64,000 bases of DNA from positions 1-64,000 of the forward strand of contig JACKBV010000012.1 of assembly GCA_020634315.1 (NCBI GenBank), written 5' to 3'. Shown in pieces: positions 1 through 8,043 of this stretch. A program made the translations under genes and the position numbers. This DNA comes from Ardenticatenaceae bacterium (GTDB lineage: Bacteria; Chloroflexota; Anaerolineae; Promineifilales; Promineifilaceae). A model generated the notes under the pieces. It was not told the DNA's origin and searched no databases. It saw only the letters and a program-made list of their open reading frames with translations. Each line of letters starts with the position of its first letter. Position 1 is the stretch's first letter.

Positions 1-19
1 ATTTACGAAGGAGCCGACG

Positions 20-934
20 ATGATATTTGCATTTACGGCCGTTCCCGGCCCTCAAGAATGGCAGCCAATCTTATTGGCAGAAAGCGTGCGCCAATGGGGC
101 GGCGCACTGGCAAACAGCGATATTTTGGCCTTGTATCCGCAAGCGATGGGCACCTTAACGGCCGAAACCACCGCAAAGTTAAAGGCGTTGGCAGTGGAAA
201 TCATGCCCTTTGCAGGAGAACTGCCCACTTTGCGGTTTCCCTTTGCCGCCAAGGTGCTCGCCGCTGCCCAAGCAGAAGAAGCAGCGGCGCAAGCGACGCA
301 AACGGGCGGGCAATTGGTCTGGCTGGATCGGGATTCGCTGCTCATCCAGGAGCCACAGCCGCTGCTGCTGGATGAGGCCACACAGCTAGGGTATCGCCCG
401 GTTGACCATACGCTGATTGGATCACGGTATGAACAGCCGCCGGACCCGTTTTGGCAGCTGCTTTATGCCCGCTGCGGGGTAGCGGCCACACAGCTTTGGC
501 CGATGATGACCAGTGTGGATGAGGTGCAGATACGGCCGTATTTCAATGCCGGGATGCTCGTCGTAAGGCCGGAAAGCGGCTTGCTGCGTAGCTGGCGCGA
601 TGACTTTTTACGCCTTTATCAAGAGCCTGATTTCGCCCCGTTTTATGCACAAGATGGCCTCTACCGTATTTTTATGCATCAGGCAGTGCTGGCTGGCGTC
701 ATTTTGCGTGAACTGGAGGCGGCATCATGCGTGCAACTGCCGCACCTGGTCAACTATCCGCTGCACATGCATGCCCAATATCCGGCAGCACGCCGCCCGG
801 CAACGATGAACGAGCTAATTAGCGGGCGTTATGACACATTTTTTGATGATGCGAATTGGGCGAAAGGGTTCCCGATGCAAGAGCCATTGGCAAGCTGGCT
901 GCGCCAAAACATCGGGCAATATCTGACTGTATAA
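20..934 (+). CDS. GT-A-fold glycosyltransferase-like protein
   Basis: This 304-residue soluble protein has features of nucleotide-sugar glycosyltransferases of the GT8-like type. LVWLDRDSLL near residue 95-105 looks like a DxD-type metal/sugar-nucleotide motif, and YFNAGMLVVRP near residue 175-185 matches the FNAG-hydrophobic signature typical of that fold. A late PHLVNYPLHMH segment supplies histidines that could complete the site. No membrane segment or signal peptide is visible. The start is supported by AAGGAG eight bases upstream. The gene ends at a bidirectional terminator shared with the convergent gene on the minus strand. Donor and acceptor are unknown, and the family assignment is an inference from motifs. 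Confidence 0.55.
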   Translation: MIFAFTAVPGPQEWQPILLAESVRQWGGALANSDILALYPQAMGTLTAETTAKLKALAVEIMPFAGELPTLRFPFAAKVLAAAQAEEAAAQATQTGGQLVWLDRDSLLIQEPQPLLLDEATQLGYRPVDHTLIGSRYEQPPDPFWQLLYARCGVAATQLWPMMTSVDEVQIRPYFNAGMLVVRPESGLLRSWRDDFLRLYQEPDFAPFYAQDGLYRIFMHQAVLAGVILRELEAASCVQLPHLVNYPLHMHAQYPAARRPATMNELISGRYDTFFDDANWAKGFPMQEPLASWLRQNIGQYLTV

Positions 935-943
935 GGCGAATTG

Positions 944-984
944 GGAATTAGAGATTGGCAAATCTTGAATCTCTAATTCCTTTC
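944..984. terminator. Bidirectional hairpin terminator
   Basis: Perfect 13-bp stem GGAATTAGAGATT (944-956) with AATCTCTAATTCC (968-980), 11-base loop and a short T tract. It sits between two convergent genes. Confidence 0.6.
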
Positions 985-990
985 ATCCTA

Positions 991-1467
991 CTACAAATCT
1001 TGTGTATCCGGTGGTGTGGGTGACTCGCCAGGGGTGGGCGGCTCTTTCGCGGGCGTGAGGCGTGCCGCTAAATTGGACAGGCTGGTGCTGAGCCATTGTA
1101 ATGCTTTGGCGGTTCCGCTTTGCGCTTCTGCTTTCCAATCTGTCTCTTTGATGCGTGTCTGCATGGCTGCGGCTTGCTCGCGGGCCTGACGTTCGGCCGT
1201 TTCGACCACTTTGTCTTGTACCAGTTTTGTCCCTTTGGCGGCAACGGCCGTTGCCCCTCGTTTCATGCCGCCTGTCACCTTGCGCCGTGCATCAGTGTCC
1301 CATGCCTTTTTGGCAACACCGACGACTTGTTTGCCCGCCGCGCCCGCAACTTGCTTGACTTGTGGGCTGGGATTGCGAGACGGCCGTTCCGGCACCAACA
1401 CCGGTTCTTCAACAGCGGCATCTTCTTCGGGCGGGATAATGATTTTAATAGGTTGTTCGTTTGTCAT
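991..1467 (-). CDS. Hypothetical low-complexity Ala/Lys-rich protein
   Basis: The product (158 residues) is not one I recognise. It has an acidic, proline-rich N-terminus, a long Ala/Lys/Gln-rich central part (about 45-135) that should be helical and perhaps coiled coil, and a Pro/Thr-rich tail. It resembles surface- or DNA-associated spacer proteins only in composition. I chose the second in-frame ATG at 1467 because GGAG lies six bases upstream of it; an alternative start four codons earlier (1479) would contain that ribosome site. No membrane segment is present. Confidence 0.5.
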   Translation of the reverse strand: MTNEQPIKIIIPPEEDAAVEEPVLVPERPSRNPSPQVKQVAGAAGKQVVGVAKKAWDTDARRKVTGGMKRGATAVAAKGTKLVQDKVVETAERQAREQAAAMQTRIKETDWKAEAQSGTAKALQWLSTSLSNLAARLTPAKEPPTPGESPTPPDTQDL

Positions 1468-1557
1468 CTGACTCTCCATGTGGGAAAGGTGCGTTCATTA
1501 GAGCGGATTACTCTCCGTGTACCTGTCATTACGCGCGAAGATGACATGGGTTGCACA

Positions 1558-3690
1558 TCAGGCGAGAATACGCGGCTGGTTGAAGAATTCCAGGTTCGTC
1601 GTGGGTGTCCAATCCGGCCCAGGCGGGTTGGCGTAATGGGTGAGGCTGCGCCCCAGGTAAAGCTGTGTGGCCGAGTCTTGTGGATAGGCCATCGCCAACG
1701 CCTGGAAAATGGAAACGGCCGTATCCCATTCCCCCCGCATATACGCCGCAAATCCCTCATGAAAACGGGCGCAAAGCTCCTCCACCTCCTGCGGCGTGTG
1801 TCCCACCTCACCCATCAACTCATAAATTATGTTTGTCGGATAATTGTCTTTAATCGCAATCCGGTCAAGCGGGCGAAAATAAAACAAATCGGCAACCTGA
1901 TGATACGTTTCCGCGCTGACCAGAATTTGCGAGCCATACAAATCATTAGCCGCTTGCAAATACTTCGCCAGATTAACGTTACTGCCCACCACGGTGTAAT
2001 TCATGTGTTGGTTCGAGCCGATATTCCCCACCAACGTCTCGCCCGTATGAATGCCAATGCGTATGGGAAACGTGATACGGCCGGCAGCACGCCATTCTTG
2101 ATTGAGCCGGCGAGTCTGGTCGCGCCCCAACAGCGCCGCCCGGCACGCATAATAGGCGTGATGCGTGGGCAGCGGTGCGCCCCAAAACGCCAACAATCCT
2201 TCGCCCATATAGGTGTCAAGCGTCCCTTTCTCTTCCAAAATAATGGTTGTCAGTTCACCCACATATTCTGATAGCTGCTGCATCAAATCTTCCGGCAAAG
2301 TGCCTTGATACAAATGCGTAAACCCGCCAATATCGGTGAACAAAATCGTCAGTTCTTTTTGCTGCCCGCCCGGATCGTGCGTATCGCCAGATTGAATGAG
2401 CTGGCGCACCAATTCGGCAGGAGCATATTTTTTGAAGATTTGCAGGTTGGTTTTCATGCTAGAAATGGACTCAACCAATGTCTGCACTTCACGAATGGGG
2501 GAAACAATTTCTAAATTGCTATCCAAACGCAGGTCGCTGATACGCTGCGTTTCGGCCGTTAACAGCACAATTGGCCGCGAGATGCTGCGCGACAAGAAGA
2601 TAGTCAACACGATGGAAAAGGCGAGGATGATAAGCGAGATGATCAAACTGATGCGATTGGTTTGTTTGATCAGACCAACAAAGTCATCCTCCGGGACAAC
2701 AATGCCAATATCCCAATCTTGCCCAAAGGTGTCTGGAAATGGCGTGAAGGAGGCAATATAGCGCACACCTTCCAGGTTGATGGTAAATGCGGTTTGTGTG
2801 GCAGCCAGGTGCTGCGCATACGCAGCGGAAATGACCGGTAAATGAAGATCGGTGATGTTTGTCAGGCGAAAGGCATCCCCCTCCTGAGTTGCCAGGGAAA
2901 TACGAGGGTAGGCGACCACTTCTTCTCGATTGTTGATGATGAAAACGTGGCCGTTTTTCCCTACTTTTTGCGTTGCCAAAAATTGTGACAGTTCATCCAG
3001 GGCAATATCAATGCCGACAACGCTAATCAACTCACCTTGCGCGTCCAGCACAGGATATGCGGCCGTTATCCCCGGCTTCTGGTCAGTGAAGAAAATATAG
3101 ACATCGGTCCAATATTGCTGCCGGGTTGCTTTGGCTCCCTGATACCACGGCCGTTCCCGTGGATCATAGGTGAATTCGGTTGTGACTTCTACATTGGTAA
3201 CATTTCCCGCTTCGTCGCGGTATGTCCAGGTGCGCACGGGCTGATCGCCGCTGCGATCAATGATTTGTGTGCCAATGCTGCCATCAGGAAAACGCTTGGT
3301 GAAGAGAAACTCGCCCTGTTCATTGCCAATATAAAACCCGGACAACTGTGGATACAGGTTAAGAATTTCCATGCCATAGGCTTCCAGCTCAACATTTTGC
3401 ACCAAAGACATGGTTTCAACGGCAGGAATTTGCGCACTGGTTTGGGCCATCACGGCCGCAGGCAGCAAATGATTGCTGGTGCGCTCGATAACCGTTTCTG
3501 TAACTTGCGCGATAAGGTCGCGCGATAAATTGAGAATGGCCTGGGAATTTTGTTGGTATGTATACCCAACAATGATGATGACCGTGATGATGAGTAAGGT
3601 GGCAAAGGCCACCAAAATATTCACTTGTAGGGTACGATGAACATGAAGAGGAGATAATCGGCGGTGTTGCTGGGGTCCTGGTGTATTCAT
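1558..3690 (-). CDS. Membrane receptor with dCACHE, HAMP and class III cyclase-like domain
   Basis: The 710-residue protein has a membrane helix at about 23-43, an extracytoplasmic double-CACHE sensor (50-340), a second helix (345-367), HAMP (367-420) and a class III nucleotide cyclase domain (about 445-625), then a short helical tail resembling one TPR. The first metal Asp is present (D453 in LFTDIGGFT) and the IRIGIHTGE strand is intact. Four hallmark residues differ: the substrate Lys is T493, the second metal Asp is E497 (YMGEGLL), the substrate Asp is N564 and the transition-state Arg is Y577. The domain family is clear, but catalysis as an adenylate cyclase is doubtful. It may be a ligand-regulated binding or altered-specificity domain. 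GAGG upstream supports the start. Confidence 0.88.
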   Translation of the reverse strand: MNTPGPQQHRRLSPLHVHRTLQVNILVAFATLLIITVIIIVGYTYQQNSQAILNLSRDLIAQVTETVIERTSNHLLPAAVMAQTSAQIPAVETMSLVQNVELEAYGMEILNLYPQLSGFYIGNEQGEFLFTKRFPDGSIGTQIIDRSGDQPVRTWTYRDEAGNVTNVEVTTEFTYDPRERPWYQGAKATRQQYWTDVYIFFTDQKPGITAAYPVLDAQGELISVVGIDIALDELSQFLATQKVGKNGHVFIINNREEVVAYPRISLATQEGDAFRLTNITDLHLPVISAAYAQHLAATQTAFTINLEGVRYIASFTPFPDTFGQDWDIGIVVPEDDFVGLIKQTNRISLIISLIILAFSIVLTIFLSRSISRPIVLLTAETQRISDLRLDSNLEIVSPIREVQTLVESISSMKTNLQIFKKYAPAELVRQLIQSGDTHDPGGQQKELTILFTDIGGFTHLYQGTLPEDLMQQLSEYVGELTTIILEEKGTLDTYMGEGLLAFWGAPLPTHHAYYACRAALLGRDQTRRLNQEWRAAGRITFPIRIGIHTGETLVGNIGSNQHMNYTVVGSNVNLAKYLQAANDLYGSQILVSAETYHQVADLFYFRPLDRIAIKDNYPTNIIYELMGEVGHTPQEVEELCARFHEGFAAYMRGEWDTAVSIFQALAMAYPQDSATQLYLGRSLTHYANPPGPDWTPTTNLEFFNQPRILA

Positions 3691-3825
3691 GTTTTTGCCT
3701 CATTTGCACCTGGACGGCGCAAACAGTGACCGGGTTGATTGCTGCAAATGGATTATAACAGATTTGACGAAAGGAACGGGACGCCTGTATCATGTTCCTG
3801 GATATTCTGTTGGTGGGTGACAGGT

Positions 3826-4284
3826 ATGACCAGACAAACGCTTAATCAATATCGTTTACGTGATTTTCCCCCGCTGTTTTGTTCATTGGCGGCAACAGGA
3901 GAGGTAGGGTTAAACGGCCGTTTCCGGGCCGAATTCGTGGGGCCAGCATGGCTGCGCAGTCTGGCAGGGCCAGCCTTAGCCCTTGGCGGCCTCAAAGGGT
4001 GGTGGGGCAAAACATTCGACGGACAGGGAAACGGCATGAACCTGGTTCGCCTGGATAATGACATTTGCCCACGGCTGCCAGTGCGCTTGCAACAACTGCC
4101 CTCACGCCTGGATGGACAGCCGACAATGACCGTCGTCTACCCGCCCACTTCCCCATACCCCTGGCCCTGGATTGTCGATGAACTGCGCTGGCTCGATGCC
4201 GAGACAATGTTAGGAATGACGATAGTCACCAAAGCAGGGCTGCATCGCTTCCCATTTCCCTTTGTGCTTCACGTCGTGGATTAG
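3826..4284 (+). CDS. Hypothetical protein upstream of GMC oxidoreductase
   Basis: The product (152 residues) is not firmly recognised. The central stretch GLKGWWGKTF followed by NLVRLDNDI recalls the GXWXG/DUF4334 type of small proteins, but the match is loose. There is no signal peptide or membrane helix from the chosen start. I prefer ATG 3826 over 3739 because the upstream extension overlaps the promoter zone of the divergent receptor gene and is Cys/Trp-rich and unlike the rest. The next gene begins 18 bases after the stop, so the two are probably co-transcribed. Confidence 0.5.
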   Translation: MTRQTLNQYRLRDFPPLFCSLAATGEVGLNGRFRAEFVGPAWLRSLAGPALALGGLKGWWGKTFDGQGNGMNLVRLDNDICPRLPVRLQQLPSRLDGQPTMTVVYPPTSPYPWPWIVDELRWLDAETMLGMTIVTKAGLHRFPFPFVLHVVD

Positions 4285-4302
4285 CCCGAAATTGAGAGAG
4301 TT

Positions 4303-5919
4303 ATGGAGTACGATTTTCTGATCATTGGCAGCGGTTTTGGCGGCAGCGTGTCGGCGCTGCGGCTGGCGCAAAAAGGGTACCGCGTCGCGGTGTTGGAACA
4401 AGGGCGGCGCATCACGCCAGCAGACATGGAAGCGGCCGACCAACATTTAAGCAAATTGTTCTGGCTGCCCAAGCTGGGATTCAAGGGGTTTTTCACGCAG
4501 CACATCTTTCGCCATGTGGGTATTGTTGGCGGTGTGGGCGTGGGCGGCGGCAGTCTGGTCTATGCGGCCGTTTTATTGGAACCGAAACCTGCATTTTTTG
4601 GCGATCCCGCCTGGGCGAATCTGGGCGTCGATTGGGCAGCGGAGCTGCGCCCGCACTACGCCACCGCCGCGCACATGTTGGGGCGCACGCAAAACCCGTA
4701 TTTGGGGGAGATGGATGAGCGGCTGCGGGAAACGGCCGTTTCGCTCAACGCAGACGCCACCTTTGCCACAGCCCCACTTGGCATCTACTTTGGGCAGCCA
4801 GATGTCACGGCGCCTGACCCTTATTTTGATGGAGCCGGGCCAGCACGCACAGGCTGTCGGCACTGCGGCGGCTGCCTGACCGGCTGCCCTTACAATGCCA
4901 AAAACAGCCTCGACAAAAACTACCTGTACCTCGCGGCGCAGCACGGCGCACAAATTTTGCCGGAACGGCAGGTGACAGAGATTGCCCCCATTGCTGGCGG
5001 CTATCAGGTGAAAATGGTGCATCCGTTTAAGCCTTGGGTCCGCTACAAAGCGCTCACGGCCCAGCAAGTGGTCATTGCCGCAGGCGTGTTGGGCACGCTG
5101 CGGCTGCTATTTCACTGCCGCGATGTGGCGCGGACATTGCCGCAAATTTCCACCCAATTAGGCCAGGTGGTGCGCACCAACAGCGAAGCTGTCGTCGGCA
5201 TCCTGGCCCAAGATGCGGCAGCAGCCATTGGCGATGGCGGCCCCACTATTACTTCGCACTTTTACCCCAATGCCCACACGCACATCACGCAAAACCGTTT
5301 CCCACGCGGCTATCAATTTATGCGCTGGTATATGGGGCCGTTGGTTGATGGGAAACGGCCGTTACGCCGTGCCCTCACAACCCTATCCCGTTACCTGACA
5401 CAACCACGCCGCGCCACCCTTTCCTGGCGCGGGCGCAACTGGCATCAACGCATAAGCGTATTAACGGTTATGCAACTTTTGGATAATCGTGTATCATTTC
5501 GATATGGTCGTCGCATGATGACCCTCTTTCGTCACAGCCTGACATCACAACAAGCATCTGGCGAACGCGCCCCCACCTATTTACCAGAAGCGAATGCGGC
5601 AGCCCGTGCGTTTGCCCAACATAGTCAAGGTATCCCACTCAATAATTTACCGGAAAGCGTCGGCAATTTGTCTGTGACTGCACATATTTTGGGAGGTTGT
5701 CATATGGGTGAGTCAACGACAACTGGGGTGATAGACACCAATCACCGCGTTTTTGGTTATCCTGGGCTATATGTGGTGGACGGAACGGCCGTTTCCGCCA
5801 ACGTTGGCGTCAATCCCAGCCTGACAATTACGGCACTGGCCGAGCGATGCATGAGTCTGATCCCACCAAAATCAACTCGTGAAGGAAATTTCACTGGCCG
5901 CGCTGACCACCAAGAATGA
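4303..5919 (+). CDS. FAD-dependent GMC oxidoreductase, cholesterol-oxidase-like
   Basis: A 538-residue flavoprotein that should oxidise an alcohol or sterol-like substrate. The N-terminus carries the dinucleotide motif GSGFGG (residues 9-14) followed by VLEQGRR. A Cys-rich stretch near 185-200 (CRHCGGCLTGCPYNAK) is characteristic of this subgroup and looks like a ferredoxin-type or structural cluster. The C-terminus has HILGGCHMG and then GLYVVDGTAVSANVG with NPSLTI, the family signature around the flavin and the catalytic His/Asn. GAGAGAG precedes the ATG. It follows a small hypothetical gene by 18 bases and is followed by a CTCCCGGAG hairpin repeat that may end its transcript. Confidence 0.85.
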   Translation: MEYDFLIIGSGFGGSVSALRLAQKGYRVAVLEQGRRITPADMEAADQHLSKLFWLPKLGFKGFFTQHIFRHVGIVGGVGVGGGSLVYAAVLLEPKPAFFGDPAWANLGVDWAAELRPHYATAAHMLGRTQNPYLGEMDERLRETAVSLNADATFATAPLGIYFGQPDVTAPDPYFDGAGPARTGCRHCGGCLTGCPYNAKNSLDKNYLYLAAQHGAQILPERQVTEIAPIAGGYQVKMVHPFKPWVRYKALTAQQVVIAAGVLGTLRLLFHCRDVARTLPQISTQLGQVVRTNSEAVVGILAQDAAAAIGDGGPTITSHFYPNAHTHITQNRFPRGYQFMRWYMGPLVDGKRPLRRALTTLSRYLTQPRRATLSWRGRNWHQRISVLTVMQLLDNRVSFRYGRRMMTLFRHSLTSQQASGERAPTYLPEANAAARAFAQHSQGIPLNNLPESVGNLSVTAHILGGCHMGESTTTGVIDTNHRVFGYPGLYVVDGTAVSANVGVNPSLTITALAERCMSLIPPKSTREGNFTGRADHQE

Positions 5920-5924
5920 AAACC

Positions 5925-5986
5925 AACCTCCCGGAGGTTATCAGGGGAACGTTCGCCGCATGAGATGAACCTCCGGGAGGCTTTTT
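5925..5986. repeat. Bipartite CTCCCGGAG hairpin repeat, copy 1
   Basis: Left arm AACCTCCCGGAGGTT (5925-5939), a 28-base middle that itself pairs (GTTC with GAAC), and right arm AACCTCCGGGAGGCT (5968-5982) running into a T tract. Each arm is a near-palindrome and the two arms are also mutually complementary. It could end the oxidoreductase transcript. It lies directly before the ribosome site of the next gene. Confidence 0.8.
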
Positions 5987-6004
5987 GTGAAGGAGGATAA
6001 AGAG

Positions 6005-6427
6005 ATGGGTGTATGGGGTGTTGGCAGTTTTGAAAATGACATTGCGTTAGACTGGCTCTTTGATTTTGGGGAAAACGATTTCCGTCTCATTGATCGCACG
6101 CTAGCTGGCGTTGCCGCCATGCTCAACACAGATGACTTAGACGTGGATGAAGCCAGCGAGGTTTTGGCGGCGGCTGAATGTGTAGCCGCCGCTGGCAGCT
6201 ATCCGGCCGCAACTATCCCCGATGAATTGCAAGAATGGTTGAACGCAAATTTCCCCATTATTCTCAAGCCGGACTATGTCATCATGGCACGCAAAGCGGT
6301 GCAGCGCGTAAAAACCAACTCAGAATTGCAAGCATTATGGGATGAAACGGACGAGTCGGAGGCATGGCATACGGCCGTTACCGATCTGCAAATTCGCCTG
6401 GCGCAGATAGCCATACCAGACAGTTAA
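6005..6427 (+). CDS. DUF4259 family protein
   Basis: A 140-residue acidic cytoplasmic protein of the DUF4259 type. The N-terminal MGVWGVGSFENDIALDWLFD is the family's characteristic opening, followed by helices rich in Asp/Glu. Function is unknown. I choose ATG 6005 because AGGAGG ends eight bases before it; a GTG at 5987 would place that site inside the gene. Its TAA stop interlocks with the stop of the convergent TPR gene over the four bases TTAA (6424-6427). Confidence 0.8.
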   Translation: MGVWGVGSFENDIALDWLFDFGENDFRLIDRTLAGVAAMLNTDDLDVDEASEVLAAAECVAAAGSYPAATIPDELQEWLNANFPIILKPDYVIMARKAVQRVKTNSELQALWDETDESEAWHTAVTDLQIRLAQIAIPDS

Positions 6428-7695
6428 TTGAGCACGTTTTGCACGGGAGGTGCCGCGAGAAAAATTTGCCGCAGCTCTTCATCCTCTAGAGGGGCTGCTA
6501 TTTCTTGGATCAACTCGGCAGCAAGGCGCAAATGGACATCACGCAAGCCAGGGGTGGTGGCAATGTGCGCCAGTTCGGCATGAATCTGCCAGCGCAAGAA
6601 ACGCTGCCGGGTTTCATGCGCTAAAAACAGCGCTTCTTCCAAAATTTGCTTGGCCTGATCCTCATCCCCCATTTGCCGCTCGTACAAACCCAAAGCGTAC
6701 AACGCTTTAGCCTTTTGGCTGCGCACAGAGCTTCTTTCGGCAAACTCTTGTAGCTTTTGCGCAAAATGAAACGCCTGCTCCCGATTATCTGCCTGCAACT
6801 CAGCCAAAGCTAACGAATAATAAGCCTGGAGTTGTAAGTTAACATTGTGCGACTGTTCGCAAAGTTGCAGCGCCTGGTACAAGCTTTCCAAACCCGCCTT
6901 TGCCTGATACTCATAACATAACGCCATGCCCTGGTTACGATACAAATCTGAGATTATATCCAGCCGCGACGAGTTATCTTTCATTGCCAGCCCTTGCTGA
7001 AAGTATTGCATCGCTTTTTGCGTGTGGTAGAGGAAAAGATAATCCTCTCCCAAGTTGTTCAAGGCAATCATTTGTAAGGTCACATTATCCTCACCAATGC
7101 TGGCAACCAAGCGCAGATTCCGTTCATGACATTGGATGGCCTTGCTCAACTTACCCCGCCGTTGATAGGCCAATCCCAAACGATTCCACACATTGGCCTG
7201 AAGCGGCACATCCTTTAATTTTTCGGCAAGGGCAATTGATTTTTTGAAGTAAATGATGGCATCTTCCAGGCGGTCGGTGCTGGTATATACAGAGCCAAGC
7301 AAAGTTAAGGCTTTCGCCTTGCTCATCTCATCATGATGATCACGCGCCAGGCGTAACGCTTCTTTGCAAGTAACTATGGCACGCGGATAGTAGCCCGTGC
7401 GCGAAGCACTGTTGGCAATGCGCAACAAGGCAACAAGTTTGTGCTTATCGCTGGTTGCTTCTGCATAAAAACGTTCAGACAGGTCCAACGCTTGCTGGTA
7501 GTTTTCTTGTAGGGTCAGTAAATTAGTCTGTGCAGCCAATGCCTGCAAGCGCACGTCTATGGCCTTGCTTTCGCGGGTATAGGGAGGGATGCAGGTTAAG
7601 ATACGGCCGTAAATTGCCACCGCCTGCGTCCAATCCCCTTCTTCCTGGCGGGCTTGTGCTTGAGACAAAAGTTGCTGCATCGTATCTGTATCCAT
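6424..7695 (-). CDS. TPR-repeat protein
   Basis: The predicted product is 423 residues of tandem tetratricopeptide repeats, with recognisable units such as AKALTLLGSVY, ANVWNRLGLAYQRRG and ALNNLGEDYLFLY. It lacks a signal peptide and any enzymatic domain, so a scaffold role in the cytoplasm is likely; no partner can be named. The open frame continues upstream to 8004 but that would run through the antisense of the SAM riboswitch, so I place the start at ATG 7695 (GAGGCGG about ten bases upstream). ATG 7824 is a less likely alternative. It diverges from metH. Confidence 0.75.
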   Translation of the reverse strand: MDTDTMQQLLSQAQARQEEGDWTQAVAIYGRILTCIPPYTRESKAIDVRLQALAAQTNLLTLQENYQQALDLSERFYAEATSDKHKLVALLRIANSASRTGYYPRAIVTCKEALRLARDHHDEMSKAKALTLLGSVYTSTDRLEDAIIYFKKSIALAEKLKDVPLQANVWNRLGLAYQRRGKLSKAIQCHERNLRLVASIGEDNVTLQMIALNNLGEDYLFLYHTQKAMQYFQQGLAMKDNSSRLDIISDLYRNQGMALCYEYQAKAGLESLYQALQLCEQSHNVNLQLQAYYSLALAELQADNREQAFHFAQKLQEFAERSSVRSQKAKALYALGLYERQMGDEDQAKQILEEALFLAHETRQRFLRWQIHAELAHIATTPGLRDVHLRLAAELIQEIAAPLEDEELRQIFLAAPPVQNVLN

Positions 7696-7789
7696 TCGTG
7701 ATTTCCGCCTCAAGTGTAACGCATCAACATACAGGCAAAGTGTTAAATAGGCAACAAATTTACCATCTACCCACTTCGCCGCACCACAT

Positions 7790-7818
7790 TTGACAGCCAC
7801 GTCAACCCCATATACACT
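7790..7818 (+). promoter_or_regulatory. Candidate sigma-70 promoter for riboswitch-metH
   Basis: TTGACA (7790-7795), 17-base spacer, TACACT (7813-7818). Transcription would begin about 25 bases before the aptamer. Confidence 0.55.
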
Positions 7819-7848
7819 TTCCATGCTTAACAACCAAATCGAGCATTG

Positions 7849-7980
7849 TCTCATCAAGAGAGGTGGAGGGACCGGCCCGCAGAAGCCTCGGCAACCAACC
7901 GCATCAGCCAGAGAAACCTGACTGATTCCGATACTGGTGCCAATTCCGGCAGGCAAACAAGCCTGACAGATGGGAGAGAC
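7849..7980 (+). promoter_or_regulatory. SAM-I (S-box) riboswitch
   Basis: The leader has the S-box order of conserved pieces: AGAGGTGGAGGGACC, then GAAGCCTCGGCAACC, then later GGTGCCAATTCC, ending in GATGGGAGAG. The closing P1 helix forms between GTCTC (7849-7853) with ATC and GAT with GAGAC (7976-7980). In this class S-adenosylmethionine binding turns downstream expression off. A rho-independent terminator follows at once, so control is by premature termination of the metH transcript. Confidence 0.93.
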
Positions 7981-7991
7981 GTAACAAACAC

Positions 7992-8018
7992 AGCCTCTCA
8001 TCACGAGAGGCTTTTTTT
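7992..8018 (+). terminator. Riboswitch expression-platform terminator
   Basis: Stem AGCCTCTC (7992-7999) with GAGAGGCT (8005-8012), five-base loop and seven T. The left strand can compete with the GGGAGAG of the aptamer P1, the usual anti-terminator arrangement. Confidence 0.85.
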
Positions 8019-8043
8019 ATCACGGCAGCAGGAGCAGCAGATT

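Noticed and set aside
1120..2271. 383-codon plus-strand open frame
   Set aside because: Antisense to the CACHE-cyclase gene and the preceding hypothetical; no ribosome site and no protein-like pattern.
7846..8043. N-terminal extension of metH to ATG 7846
   Set aside because: It reads through the SAM riboswitch and its terminator. Zinc and B12 ligand numbers match E. coli only from 8044.
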